Source: Lachnospiraceae bacterium
Lineage (GTDB): Bacteria > Bacillota > Clostridia > Lachnospirales > Lachnospiraceae
NCBI GenBank assembly: GCA_900772845.1
Contig: CAAGSD010000002.1
Location: 1-20,381, forward strand
DNA: 20,381 nucleotides
Direction of reading: 5' to 3'
In this document: piece by piece, positions 6,962 through 15,086 of the stretch
How the letters are laid out: each line of letters opens with the position of its first letter
Position numbering within the stretch: position 1 is the stretch's first letter
Position numbers and translations under genes: made by a program
The notes under the pieces: model-generated
Told to the model about the DNA's origin: nothing
The model's input: only the letters and a program-made list of their open reading frames with translations
The model's database searches: none

Positions 6962-8557
6962 ATGTATCGAGTGATGATTGTGGATGATGAACCGTTAATA
7001 TTGGCAGGGATCGCTTCTATGATCGACTGGGAAGAACAGGGGCTTGTCATCGACAGTAAAGCCGGGAACGCCCAACAGGCGCTGGAGCAGATCAAAGAAC
7101 GGAAGCCGGATATTGTGATCACGGATATCCGGATGCCCGGGATGAATGGAATAGAGTTCATGCGGAAGGTCAGGGAACAGGGGCTGGAGGACATTGAATT
7201 TATACTGCTGACGAATCTGGAAGAGTTCCAGCTGGCCAAGGATGCAATTGAGCTGGGGGCAGTGGCGTATCTGGTAAAAATGGAACTGACAGAGGAAAAA
7301 CTTCTGGACAGCTTACGCCATGCTGTTGAGAAATGCAATATGCGGAACAGAGAAGAGAGAACGGAGGAGCAGTCTCCGGCATGGAATGCGCAAAAATGTG
7401 TGGAACGGCTGCTTATGGGGGAAGAATACGGGGAAGGTGAAATATGGCAGAAGGCCGGACAATATCTGCAGGAACCGGTATTGGCCCTGATCAATTTTGA
7501 TTATGGCTACCGCCAGTATACAGAGCAGTTCACCCGCTCGGAGCAGCAGAAGATTCTCAGGTTTGCAGAAGATATTATTGGACAGATGGTAAGAGGTTAT
7601 TTTGACAATTACGTATTGGCACATCACGGACTGGATGGACTGCTGTTGATATTTTCTACAGAGAAAATACGGGATTATGCTGATAAACTGGAAGGTATGA
7701 CGCAGAAGCTAAAGTCTGTTGTGAAGGATTACTTCGAAGTTCCGGTGTCGCTGGCAGTCAGCAGAAAAAAAGACAGTCTGAATGAATTTCCTGCAATGCT
7801 GTATGAAGCCATGACTGCCATGAATTATTATTTCAGTCATGCAGACAAGGCTTTGGTGTTCTATTCTGATGAATTGGAGGTAAAGACGGATCATACCTCC
7901 AATTTCCATATCGGACTGCTGCGAAGGGATATTTACAGGGCAGTCCGGTCAAATGACAGTGAGAAAATGAATGAGATCATCGGTCAGGTGATCAGACTGT
8001 TGGAGGAATACCGTCCGCCCAGAGAGCAGGCAGTGAATGCCTGTGCGAATCTATACTTTTTCATATCTACACTGTTTGAGCCGGAGGATACGGATTTCCC
8101 GTATGAAGTGAATATTCTGGAAAAGCTGGGACAAATGGGAACTCTGGATCAGATCGTGGAGTGGATCTATACGTTCCGGGATGCCCTCGTCCATATGCTT
8201 GCAGTGCGCAGGGAACAGAAAACGGACAAAATTGCCATACAGGTGCGGGAATATGTTCTGGAGCATTACAGCGATAAGATCACGCTGGGGCAGGTGGCAG
8301 AAGCACTGGGGATCAGCTCCGGATACCTGAGCACTATATTCCGCAAACAGACAGGAGAGTCGTTTACTAATTTTGTCACGGAGATCAAGATCGAAAAAGC
8401 AAAAGAGCTTTTACAGGGTCACCAATACATGATGTATGAAATATCCGATATGCTGGGGTTTGAAAATTCCTTTTATTTCAGCAGGGTATTTAAAAAGATC
8501 ACAGGAATCTCTCCCAAGGAATATGAACTGCAATACATAAATCCGAAAAAAATATAA
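6962..8557 (+). CDS. Response regulator, REC plus AraC-type DNA-binding domain (YesN-type)
   Basis: A 531-residue regulator. The REC domain (1-120) has the acidic pair D8-D9, phosphoacceptor D55 in VITDIRMPGMNG, T84 and K106. A middle region of about 300 residues has no motif I recognise, as is usual for YesN proteins. The C-terminal AraC domain (about 430-528) has two helix-turn-helix units, ITLGQVAEALGISSGYLSTI and ISDMLGFENSFYFSRVFKK, ending TGISPKEYE. The ATG at 6962 is chosen because AGGAG (6950-6954) stands 7 nt upstream. A GTG at 6944 in the same frame overlaps the kinase stop and has no ribosome binding site. The regulator probably activates the ABC operon immediately downstream. Confidence 0.92.
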   Translation: MYRVMIVDDEPLILAGIASMIDWEEQGLVIDSKAGNAQQALEQIKERKPDIVITDIRMPGMNGIEFMRKVREQGLEDIEFILLTNLEEFQLAKDAIELGAVAYLVKMELTEEKLLDSLRHAVEKCNMRNREERTEEQSPAWNAQKCVERLLMGEEYGEGEIWQKAGQYLQEPVLALINFDYGYRQYTEQFTRSEQQKILRFAEDIIGQMVRGYFDNYVLAHHGLDGLLLIFSTEKIRDYADKLEGMTQKLKSVVKDYFEVPVSLAVSRKKDSLNEFPAMLYEAMTAMNYYFSHADKALVFYSDELEVKTDHTSNFHIGLLRRDIYRAVRSNDSEKMNEIIGQVIRLLEEYRPPREQAVNACANLYFFISTLFEPEDTDFPYEVNILEKLGQMGTLDQIVEWIYTFRDALVHMLAVRREQKTDKIAIQVREYVLEHYSDKITLGQVAEALGISSGYLSTIFRKQTGESFTNFVTEIKIEKAKELLQGHQYMMYEISDMLGFENSFYFSRVFKKITGISPKEYELQYINPKKI

Positions 8558-8578
8558 AGAGATGAAAAAAATATAAAA
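8545..8578 (+). repeat. Short AT-rich direct repeats upstream of the ABC operon
   Basis: The 14-mer GAAAAAAATATAAA occurs at 8545-8558 (over the regulator stop codon) and again at 8564-8577, a 19-bp repeat distance. A related AAAAAATATGAAA is at 8607-8619. AraC-type regulators often bind direct repeats about two helical turns apart, so these could be binding sites. The sequence is so A-rich that chance or simple curvature is equally plausible. Confidence 0.3.
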
Positions 8579-8640
8579 AATAGCGGAACACTTCTGAAAA
8601 AATGACAAAAAATATGAAATGGGTCAATGGGGAAAAGGAT

Positions 8641-8678
8641 GGTTATTTGTTACAGTATACTTGTCAAAAGAAATAACC
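8641..8678 (+). promoter_or_regulatory. Inverted repeat enclosing the likely -10 box of the ABC operon
   Basis: GGTTATTT (8641-8648) and AAATAACC (8671-8678) form a perfect 8-bp inverted repeat with a 22-bp centre. The centre contains TATACT (8656-8661), a good -10 box without a recognisable -35 (AAAAGG at 17 bp). A weak -35 fits an activator-dependent promoter, and the repeat could be an operator or a leader hairpin. It ends 8 bp before the AAAGGAGG ribosome binding site of the binding-protein gene. Confidence 0.4.
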
Positions 8679-8702
8679 GATATTTCAAAGGAGGGTTTCA
8701 TT

Positions 8703-10037
8703 ATGAAATTGAAAAAGGTTTTATCCGTAGCCATGGCTATGACAATGATCGCAGCAATGGCAGGATGCGGTAACGAGTCCGCAGGAAATACACAGGAGGG
8801 AACTGCTTCTGCAGCCGATACCGTAAGCCAGACTACTGCTGAGACTGCAAGCGCAGAGAAACAGGTACTGACCGTGTCAGTATGGGATAACGATGCGACA
8901 CCTCAGTTCAGCTCCGTAACAGAGGCATTTCTTGCCGAGCATCCGGATGTAGACATTGAGTTTATCGATGCTCCTTCCGGTGACTATAATAACAAAGTGA
9001 CCGTAATGCTTGCAGGCGGCGGCAATGATCCGGACGTTATTTTCGTCAAGGATACAGAGAACCAGATGACTATGAAGGACAAGGAACAGATCCTGAATCT
9101 GGACGAGTACATCAAGCGTGATAACGTTGACCTGGGAATCTATCAAGGCGTTGCAGAACAGCTGCAGATGGACGGAAGCAATTATACCCTTCCTTTCCGT
9201 AAGGACTGGTATATGCTGTATTACAACAAAGATCTGTTTGATGCAGCAGGTGTCCCTTATCCTTCTTACGATATGACATGGGATGAATACGAAGAGCTTG
9301 CAAGAAAGATGACCAGTGGAGAAGGAAGCAGCAAGGTATATGGTACGCATCACCACACCTGGCAGGCACTGGTAGCCAACTGGGCAGTACAGGATGGCAA
9401 GAACACTCTGATGAGCGATGATTACAGCTTCATGAAGCCTTATTATGAGCAGGCACTCCGCATGCAGAATGATGGCATCATGCAGGATTATGCGAACCTG
9501 AAGACCGGAAGCATCCATTATATCAGCGTATTTGAACAGCAGCAGTGTGCAATGCTTCCCATGGGTTCCTGGTTCATTGGTACTCTGATCCAGGATAAGA
9601 ATGACGGAAAGTATGACTTTAACTGGGGAGTAACAACGATCCCTCATCCCGCAGACTGCAAAGCAGGTGCGACCGTAGGCTCCACTACCCCGGTAGCGAT
9701 CAATGCTAAGACGGATGTACCGGATCTGGCATGGGAGTACGTAAAATTTGTTACCGGTGAAGCGGGTGCGTTGGTTCTGGCAGAAAACGGAATTTTCCCT
9801 GCAGCATCCACAGATGCGATCAATGACCAGCTGGCACAGATCTACGGCTTCCCTGAGGACGGACAGCCTGCTCTGGAGATCACAAGCTGGGTACTGGATC
9901 GTCCGATCGATGCGAAGATGGCAGCGGTAAGAAAGGTTCTGGAAGAGGAACATGATCTGATCATGATCGGTGAGGAGGATATTGATACCGGTATCGACAA
10001 TATGAATCAGAGAGCAAAGGAAGCAAAGGAAGAGTAA
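8703..10037 (+). CDS. Carbohydrate ABC transporter substrate-binding lipoprotein
   Basis: A 444-residue extracellular solute-binding protein of family 1 (SBP_bac_1). The start ATG 8703 has a full AAAGGAGG 8 nt upstream and gives a clean lipoprotein signal peptide: K2/K4/K5, a hydrophobic core and lipobox AMAGC with C22 as lipidation site. An earlier in-frame start at 8619 would bury the signal peptide. A Ser/Thr/Ala/Glu-rich linker follows, then TVSVWDNDATPQFSSVTEAF, typical of the sugar-binding fold, and DVIFVKDTENQ, LPFRKDWYMLYYNKDLFDAAG and LPMGSWFIG later. It captures an oligosaccharide and delivers it to the two permeases downstream. Substrate identity is not readable from sequence; the neighbouring lyase and GH88 point to uronic-acid oligosaccharides. 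Confidence 0.93.
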   Translation: MKLKKVLSVAMAMTMIAAMAGCGNESAGNTQEGTASAADTVSQTTAETASAEKQVLTVSVWDNDATPQFSSVTEAFLAEHPDVDIEFIDAPSGDYNNKVTVMLAGGGNDPDVIFVKDTENQMTMKDKEQILNLDEYIKRDNVDLGIYQGVAEQLQMDGSNYTLPFRKDWYMLYYNKDLFDAAGVPYPSYDMTWDEYEELARKMTSGEGSSKVYGTHHHTWQALVANWAVQDGKNTLMSDDYSFMKPYYEQALRMQNDGIMQDYANLKTGSIHYISVFEQQQCAMLPMGSWFIGTLIQDKNDGKYDFNWGVTTIPHPADCKAGATVGSTTPVAINAKTDVPDLAWEYVKFVTGEAGALVLAENGIFPAASTDAINDQLAQIYGFPEDGQPALEITSWVLDRPIDAKMAAVRKVLEEEHDLIMIGEEDIDTGIDNMNQRAKEAKEE

Positions 10038-10062
10038 TACCTTTTAAAAATGTAACAAAGAT

Positions 10063-10105
10063 AGAGCGTCTGATTTTGTAGTCCCAAAAGTTGGACGCTC
10101 TTTTT
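10063..10105 (+). terminator. Internal terminator/attenuator after the binding-protein gene
   Basis: AGAGCGTC (10063-10070) pairs with GACGCTCT (10094-10101), and an inner stem TTTTG (10074-10078)/CAAAA (10085-10089) extends it. TTTTT (10101-10105) follows. It lies between the binding protein and its permeases, where partial termination commonly keeps the binding protein in molar excess. Confidence 0.75.
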
Positions 10106-10134
10106 GTACCTAAAATCGCAGGAGTGATGAAAAA

Positions 10135-11028
10135 ATGACAGGAAAGCAAAAGAAAATTCTTAAAAGAAATCTGATCGGCTATTCGTTTGTCCTTCCCAAT
10201 TTTATCGGCTATTTTATATTCGTGTTTCTGCCGGTAATATTTACATTTGTGTTATGCGTGATGAAATGGGATGGATCTGCTGCACCGCTAGAGTTTGTGG
10301 GAATGAAAAACTTTATCAAGCTTTTTCATGACAGCGGATTTCTGATATCTTTGAAAAATACGCTGGTCTATGCGGTGTTTACGGTTCCGCTGACGATGGT
10401 TGCGGCTTTATTGATCGCAGTTCTTCTGAATTCCAAGATCAAGGGAATTGTGGCATACAGAACAGCTTTTTTCTTCCCCTATGTGGCGTCTCTTGTAGCA
10501 GTAGGTGCCGTGTGGAATATGCTGTTCCAACCGGAATTCGGTCCTATCAATGAGTTCCTTAAGTTTATCGGTATCAGTAATCCCCCGAGGTGGTGTGCCT
10601 CAACAGACTGGGCTATGTCGGTCATCGTGATCGTAAGTGTCTGGAAATATATGGGGTATTATATGGTGGTATATCTGGCAGCATTGCAGGGCATCTCACA
10701 GGATCTGTATGAAGCAGCCAGCATCGATGGTGCTACCGGATTCAAAAAATTCCGTTACATTACGATCCCTATGCTGACACCTACTACCTTTTTTGTTGTA
10801 ATTATGATGACAATACAGTGCTTTAAGGTATTTGACCTGATCTACGTAATGACCGGCGGTGGTCCCGGCCGTTCTACCAATGTACTTGTGAATCACATTT
10901 ATAATGCAGCCTTTGTGGACTTTAAGTTTGGTTATGCCAGCGCCAGCGCAGTGGTACTGTTCCTGATCGTTCTGGTAGTGACTCTGATCCAGTTCCGTGG
11001 CGAGAAGAAATTCACAGACTACATTTAA
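10135..11028 (+). CDS. Carbohydrate ABC transporter permease, MalF/UgpA type
   Basis: A 297-residue integral membrane protein with about six transmembrane helices; the first (about 19-44) follows a basic N-terminus. The cytoplasmic EAA loop reads YEAASIDGATGFKKFRYITI, with E193 and the conserved G199, and is the contact for the ATPase subunit. The late motif MTGGGPGRSTNVL is typical of the first permease in CUT1 sugar transporters. The start is ATG 10135 with AGGAG 10 nt upstream. It pairs with the next gene, 13 bp away. No ATP-binding subunit is encoded nearby, so a shared ATPase elsewhere in the genome is likely, as with MsmX in related bacteria. Confidence 0.95.
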   Translation: MTGKQKKILKRNLIGYSFVLPNFIGYFIFVFLPVIFTFVLCVMKWDGSAAPLEFVGMKNFIKLFHDSGFLISLKNTLVYAVFTVPLTMVAALLIAVLLNSKIKGIVAYRTAFFFPYVASLVAVGAVWNMLFQPEFGPINEFLKFIGISNPPRWCASTDWAMSVIVIVSVWKYMGYYMVVYLAALQGISQDLYEAASIDGATGFKKFRYITIPMLTPTTFFVVIMMTIQCFKVFDLIYVMTGGGPGRSTNVLVNHIYNAAFVDFKFGYASASAVVLFLIVLVVTLIQFRGEKKFTDYI

Positions 11029-11041
11029 GGAGGCGGAGAAT

Positions 11042-11869
11042 ATGAAATCAAAGGTGAATCCGGGCAAAATAGCCGTATATATTATTCTGACTGTACTGGC
11101 GGTGTTCGTAATACTGCCCTTTTTATGGATGTTGCTTGCATCTGTCAAAACAAGCAATGAAGTATTCAGTATCCCTATGAAACTGTTCCCAAAGGAATTC
11201 CAATGGGTGAATTATAAAACGATCTGGGAGAAGATCCCGCTGCTTACCTTTTTTAAAAACACCTTGAAGATCGCAGTGCTTACGACCGGTCTGCAGGTGC
11301 TGACCAGCTGCTTTGCAGCATACGGTTTTACCAAGGTCGAGTTCAAGGGACGTGATGTATTATTCCTGATCTCCGTTACGACCTTTGCAGTTCCCTGGCA
11401 GGCGTATATGGTCAGCCAATTTGCACTGGTCTCACGGCTGCATCTGACAGATTCTCATCTGGGACTGATCCTGATGCAGGCTTTTTCCGGATTTGGAGTC
11501 TTCCTGATCAGGCAGTTTATGATAGCGGTTCCGAACGAACTGCTGGAGGCTGCAAGAATCGATGGACTTTCCGAATACGGTATATTTGCCAGAGTTACAC
11601 TGCCACTGGTCAAACCTGGAATTGCGACACTGGTCATTTTTACCTTTGTAAATATCTGGAATGATTTTATGGGACCGTTGATCTATCTGAACAGCACGGA
11701 GCTGAAGACGATCCAGTTGGGAATCCGGATGTTCATATCACAGTATGGAGCGGATTATGCATTGATCATGGCAGCATCGGTATGCTCCCTGATTCCTGTA
11801 CTGATCGTATTTGTAGCATGCCAGAAATGGTTCGTAGAAGGAATTATGGCAGGCGGAGTCAAAGGATGA
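11042..11869 (+). CDS. Carbohydrate ABC transporter permease, MalG/UgpE type
   Basis: A 275-residue membrane protein with about six helices, second permease of the CUT1 transporter. It has the early ILPFLWMLLASVKTSNE signature and an EAA loop LLEAARIDGLSEYGIFARV with E169 and G173. The C-terminus QKWFVEGIMAGGVKG is the classic end of this family. The start is ATG 11042 with AAGGAGG 8 nt upstream; an in-frame start at 10997 overlaps the previous gene and lacks a binding site. It is co-transcribed with the upstream permease and the lyase gene 7 bp downstream. Confidence 0.95.
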   Translation: MKSKVNPGKIAVYIILTVLAVFVILPFLWMLLASVKTSNEVFSIPMKLFPKEFQWVNYKTIWEKIPLLTFFKNTLKIAVLTTGLQVLTSCFAAYGFTKVEFKGRDVLFLISVTTFAVPWQAYMVSQFALVSRLHLTDSHLGLILMQAFSGFGVFLIRQFMIAVPNELLEAARIDGLSEYGIFARVTLPLVKPGIATLVIFTFVNIWNDFMGPLIYLNSTELKTIQLGIRMFISQYGADYALIMAASVCSLIPVLIVFVACQKWFVEGIMAGGVKG

Positions 11870-11876
11870 TGATAAG

Positions 11877-13862
11877 ATGAATCGTGAAAAATTACAGCAA
11901 TGCGCAGAATACTGCAGGAAATATTGGCCGGAGGAGTGCAGACATATCCTGGCTATCGCAGAGGACACCTTACAACAGAGGTTTGTCTTTGATCTGCCCT
12001 GGGATATGGAGCCTACGACAGAACCGGTGATATTTTCCGATAAGATCGACTGGCAATATCTGCCGGACGGGGATGCGGAATTTATCTATCAGTTCAACCG
12101 GCATCGTTTCTGGATCTGTCTGGGACAGGCATATGCCCTGACCGGTGACAGAAGATATCCCGAATGCTTCGGCAGGCAGCTGACCGACTGGCTGGCAGCC
12201 AATCCGATCACAGAAGCAACAAAAAAGACGACATGGAGAACGATAGAGGCCGGGATCCGGGGTGAGAACTGGTTGAAGGCCATGGAATATTTCAAGGAGG
12301 AGCTGCCTTGCGAAGTGATGCAGCAATTCCTGAAAGGCATGCGTGTGCACGGAGAATATCTTTGGAATACGAGAGTTCCCTTCAGCGACAAAAGCAACTG
12401 GGGAGTCTTGGAGAGCCGGGGACTGTTCTGCATCGGAGCTGCTCTGATACAGTATGGCGGGACTGCCGGCTATGCGGAAGATGGCAGACGTTATATCGAA
12501 GAAGCATTGGTACGCCTGGAGAGAGAGCTGCAGCTGCAGGTCATGCCGGATGGGGTACAGTGGGAACAATCTCCCATGTATCATAATGAGGTTCTGAAGT
12601 GTGTGCTTGAGGTGATGAGAATTGCAAAGAAGCTGGATAGGATTCTGCCGCAGAAGCTCATAGAGACGGCAAGGGCTATGGCATATGCAGACCTGGCATG
12701 GAGAAAACCGGATGGAACACAGCCTTCCTGCGGGGACAGTGACGTGACAGATCTGAGGGATATACTGACAGCGGCCGCATGGCTGCTAAAGGATCCGGTA
12801 TTGAAGGCGGCAGGATATCCGGTGCTAGATTATCAGAGTATCTGGGAATATGGACCGGATGCCGCAGCAGAATATGAGAATATGCAGGACCTCCTGCCGG
12901 GGCAGTGTAATTATGAATTGCCGGACAGCGGGCATTACATACTGCGGTCCGACTGGACGAAGGATGCAGATTATTTCCATTTTGTGTGCGGAAGTATGGG
13001 AGGCGGTCATGGGCATTTTGACAGGCTGCATATAGATCTGGTGCTGGGAGGAGAGGATATCCTGGTAGATCCCGGCAGATATACCTATGTAGACGGCGCA
13101 ATGCGGCGGTATCTGAAATCTTCTGCAGCTCATAATGTACCTATATTGGATAACAGAGAGTATACGGAGTGCATAGACTCGTGGAATACCGCAAGCAATG
13201 CTTCCTACCTTATGGAGCCTGCAAGACAGACCGGAGAATATACACTGCTGCAGGGAGTTCATACCGGATACCAGGAGAGAGGTGTTCTGGTGCAGAGACA
13301 GATTGTTGCGATCGGAACAGACATCTATGTGATCATTGACCGTTTCCTGGGAGCGGGAAGACATAAGATCAGCCAGTATTATCATTTCGCACCACAAGGA
13401 CATGTGACGCAGACGGAGAATGGATTCCGCTATGAGGGACAGCGGCAGTCGGCAACGTTTTGTGTATTACAGGAAGCCGATATTCAATTATCGCAGACAC
13501 CCTGTTCCGGACAATATAATCGGCTGCAGATGGCCGATTGTGCCGAGGTCAGCATGGAAACAGTACTTCCCGCTACCATGATCACTGTCATATCCGGCAA
13601 CGGGATATTGGGAGATGACGGTAAGCAGGGAGCAGTATTGCTGCCCGCAGAATGCCCGGTAACCGGAGAAAAGGTTCCTTTGGAGCAGGCACAGGTGGTG
13701 AAGATCACCGGAGAAGCAGCGGAATGGCTGCTGATGATGAACTATCAGGATAATGGTGCCGACAGAGAATACATCGGTGCAGAGGGATATTACGGACTGG
13801 GAAGAGTCATGGTGTGCAGGACGGATGACGGGAATAAGGTGCCGGATATCCTCCAATGGTAA
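11877..13862 (+). CDS. Heparinase II/III-family polysaccharide lyase, cytoplasmic
   Basis: A 661-residue protein with the two-part build of the heparinase II/III superfamily: an alpha/alpha-toroid N-terminal region (about 1-330) and a beta-sandwich (about 345-650). Family residues are present: N174-W175 in DKSNWGVLESRG, Y235-H236 in QSPMYHNEV, and H378/H380 in GGGHGHFDRLHIDL, followed by DILVDPGRYTY. These correspond to the Asn, Tyr and His used for beta-elimination of uronic-acid chains, so catalysis looks intact. There is no signal peptide, so it should act inside the cell on imported oligosaccharides. The substrate could be heparosan/heparan, hyaluronan/chondroitin or an alginate-like chain; the family alone does not settle it. 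The start is ATG 11877 with AAAGGA 10 nt upstream, and GH88 follows after 24 bp. Confidence 0.88.
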   Translation: MNREKLQQCAEYCRKYWPEECRHILAIAEDTLQQRFVFDLPWDMEPTTEPVIFSDKIDWQYLPDGDAEFIYQFNRHRFWICLGQAYALTGDRRYPECFGRQLTDWLAANPITEATKKTTWRTIEAGIRGENWLKAMEYFKEELPCEVMQQFLKGMRVHGEYLWNTRVPFSDKSNWGVLESRGLFCIGAALIQYGGTAGYAEDGRRYIEEALVRLERELQLQVMPDGVQWEQSPMYHNEVLKCVLEVMRIAKKLDRILPQKLIETARAMAYADLAWRKPDGTQPSCGDSDVTDLRDILTAAAWLLKDPVLKAAGYPVLDYQSIWEYGPDAAAEYENMQDLLPGQCNYELPDSGHYILRSDWTKDADYFHFVCGSMGGGHGHFDRLHIDLVLGGEDILVDPGRYTYVDGAMRRYLKSSAAHNVPILDNREYTECIDSWNTASNASYLMEPARQTGEYTLLQGVHTGYQERGVLVQRQIVAIGTDIYVIIDRFLGAGRHKISQYYHFAPQGHVTQTENGFRYEGQRQSATFCVLQEADIQLSQTPCSGQYNRLQMADCAEVSMETVLPATMITVISGNGILGDDGKQGAVLLPAECPVTGEKVPLEQAQVVKITGEAAEWLLMMNYQDNGADREYIGAEGYYGLGRVMVCRTDDGNKVPDILQW

Positions 13863-13886
13863 AAAGGCAGAAAGGCGGAAAATAGT

Positions 13887-15086
13887 ATGCAGAGCAGAGA
13901 ACATCTGGAAACATACAGCAGCATTTCGAGAATAGAAGCGGAAGCGTATCTGGATATGGCAGTCGGACAAGTCAGAAATAATCTGAAGGACTTTACCACT
14001 CAATTTCCGGATTCCAACAGCAGGAACGGAATATATCCGGGGACAGAAAATGTAGAGTGGACCACAGGCTTCTGGACAGGGGAGGTATGGCTTTCCTATG
14101 AACGGACCGGGGAGAAATGCTTCCGGGAGGCAGGCTTAGAACAGGTAACCTCTTTTCTGGACCGTATCCGGCAAAAAATAGATGTGGATAATCATGATAT
14201 GGGATTTCTGTATACACCATCCTGTGTTGCGGCTTATCTGCTGACAGGCGATGAGACTGCGAAAAAAGCAGCACTTTTGGCGGCAGATCAGCTTATGGGG
14301 CGGTTTCAGGAGAAAGGACAGTTCTTCCAGGCATGGGGAGAACTGGGAGCGGAAGAAAATTACCGCCTGATCATTGACTGCCTGTTGAATATGCCGTTGT
14401 TGTTCTGGGCGACGGAGGTAACCGGCAGACAGGAATACCGTCAGAAGGCAGAGGCACATATCCGGACAGCTATGGACTGTGTGATCCGTCCTGACTGTTC
14501 CACGTATCATACCTATTTCTTTGATCCTGTGACGGGAAAACCCATAAAGGGGGTAACCCATCAGGGCAATCGCAACGGCTCGGCATGGAGCAGGGGACAG
14601 GCATGGGGGATCTACGGAAGCGCATTAAGCTATCGCTTTCTGAAGGAAGACCGCTATCTGACAATTTTCCGTAAGCTTACAGAATTTTTCCTGGAGCATC
14701 TGCCACAGGATCTGATCCCATATTGGGATTTCGATTTTGATGATGGCAGCGAAGAGCCCAGGGATTCCTCGGCAGCAGCCATTGCCGCATGCGGAATGCT
14801 GGAAATGGCGAGACACCTTAAGGGCGAGGAAAGAGAATACTATGAAACGATGGCAGGCAGGCTGCTGAAAGCCTTATGCACACACTGCGCAGTGACGGAG
14901 AACAGTGTGAGCAATGGATTGCTGTTGCACGGAACCTATGCGCGGGCAAGCAGGGAAAATCCCTGCACCGACAGAGGCGTAGACGAATGTAATACCTGGG
15001 GCGACTATTTTTATATGGAAGCACTGACCAGGTTTACCTCGGACTGGGAAGCATATTGGGATTATTGGGAGAGAGAGCATGAATGA
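13887..15086 (+). CDS. GH88 unsaturated glucuronyl hydrolase
   Basis: A 399-residue alpha/alpha-barrel enzyme without signal peptide. GH88 motifs are clear: NHDMGFLY with D104, IIDCLLNMPLLFWA with D164, THQGNRNGSAWSRGQAWGIYG, and PYWDFDFDDGS followed by RDSSAAAIAACG. D104 and D164 match in order and spacing the two catalytic aspartates of characterised unsaturated glucuronyl hydrolases. The enzyme removes the 4,5-unsaturated uronate left at the non-reducing end by a polysaccharide lyase, here presumably the gene just upstream, releasing a sugar that feeds the 2-keto-3-deoxygluconate route. GH105 is less likely because the WSRGQAWG and HDMGF forms are GH88-like. The start is ATG 13887 with AAAGGCGG upstream. 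The stop overlaps the next start. Confidence 0.93.
   Translation: MQSREHLETYSSISRIEAEAYLDMAVGQVRNNLKDFTTQFPDSNSRNGIYPGTENVEWTTGFWTGEVWLSYERTGEKCFREAGLEQVTSFLDRIRQKIDVDNHDMGFLYTPSCVAAYLLTGDETAKKAALLAADQLMGRFQEKGQFFQAWGELGAEENYRLIIDCLLNMPLLFWATEVTGRQEYRQKAEAHIRTAMDCVIRPDCSTYHTYFFDPVTGKPIKGVTHQGNRNGSAWSRGQAWGIYGSALSYRFLKEDRYLTIFRKLTEFFLEHLPQDLIPYWDFDFDDGSEEPRDSSAAAIAACGMLEMARHLKGEEREYYETMAGRLLKALCTHCAVTENSVSNGLLLHGTYARASRENPCTDRGVDECNTWGDYFYMEALTRFTSDWEAYWDYWEREHE

Noticed and set aside
8619..8702. Upstream ATG for the substrate-binding protein
   Set aside because: The 28 extra residues would precede the lipoprotein signal peptide, and the region holds the promoter and ribosome binding site used by ATG 8703.
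8877..9953. Long open frame (358 codons) antisense to the binding-protein gene
   Set aside because: It has no recognisable domain, is unusually rich in Cys, His and Ile, and lies entirely opposite a clear solute-binding protein. It is a codon-usage shadow.
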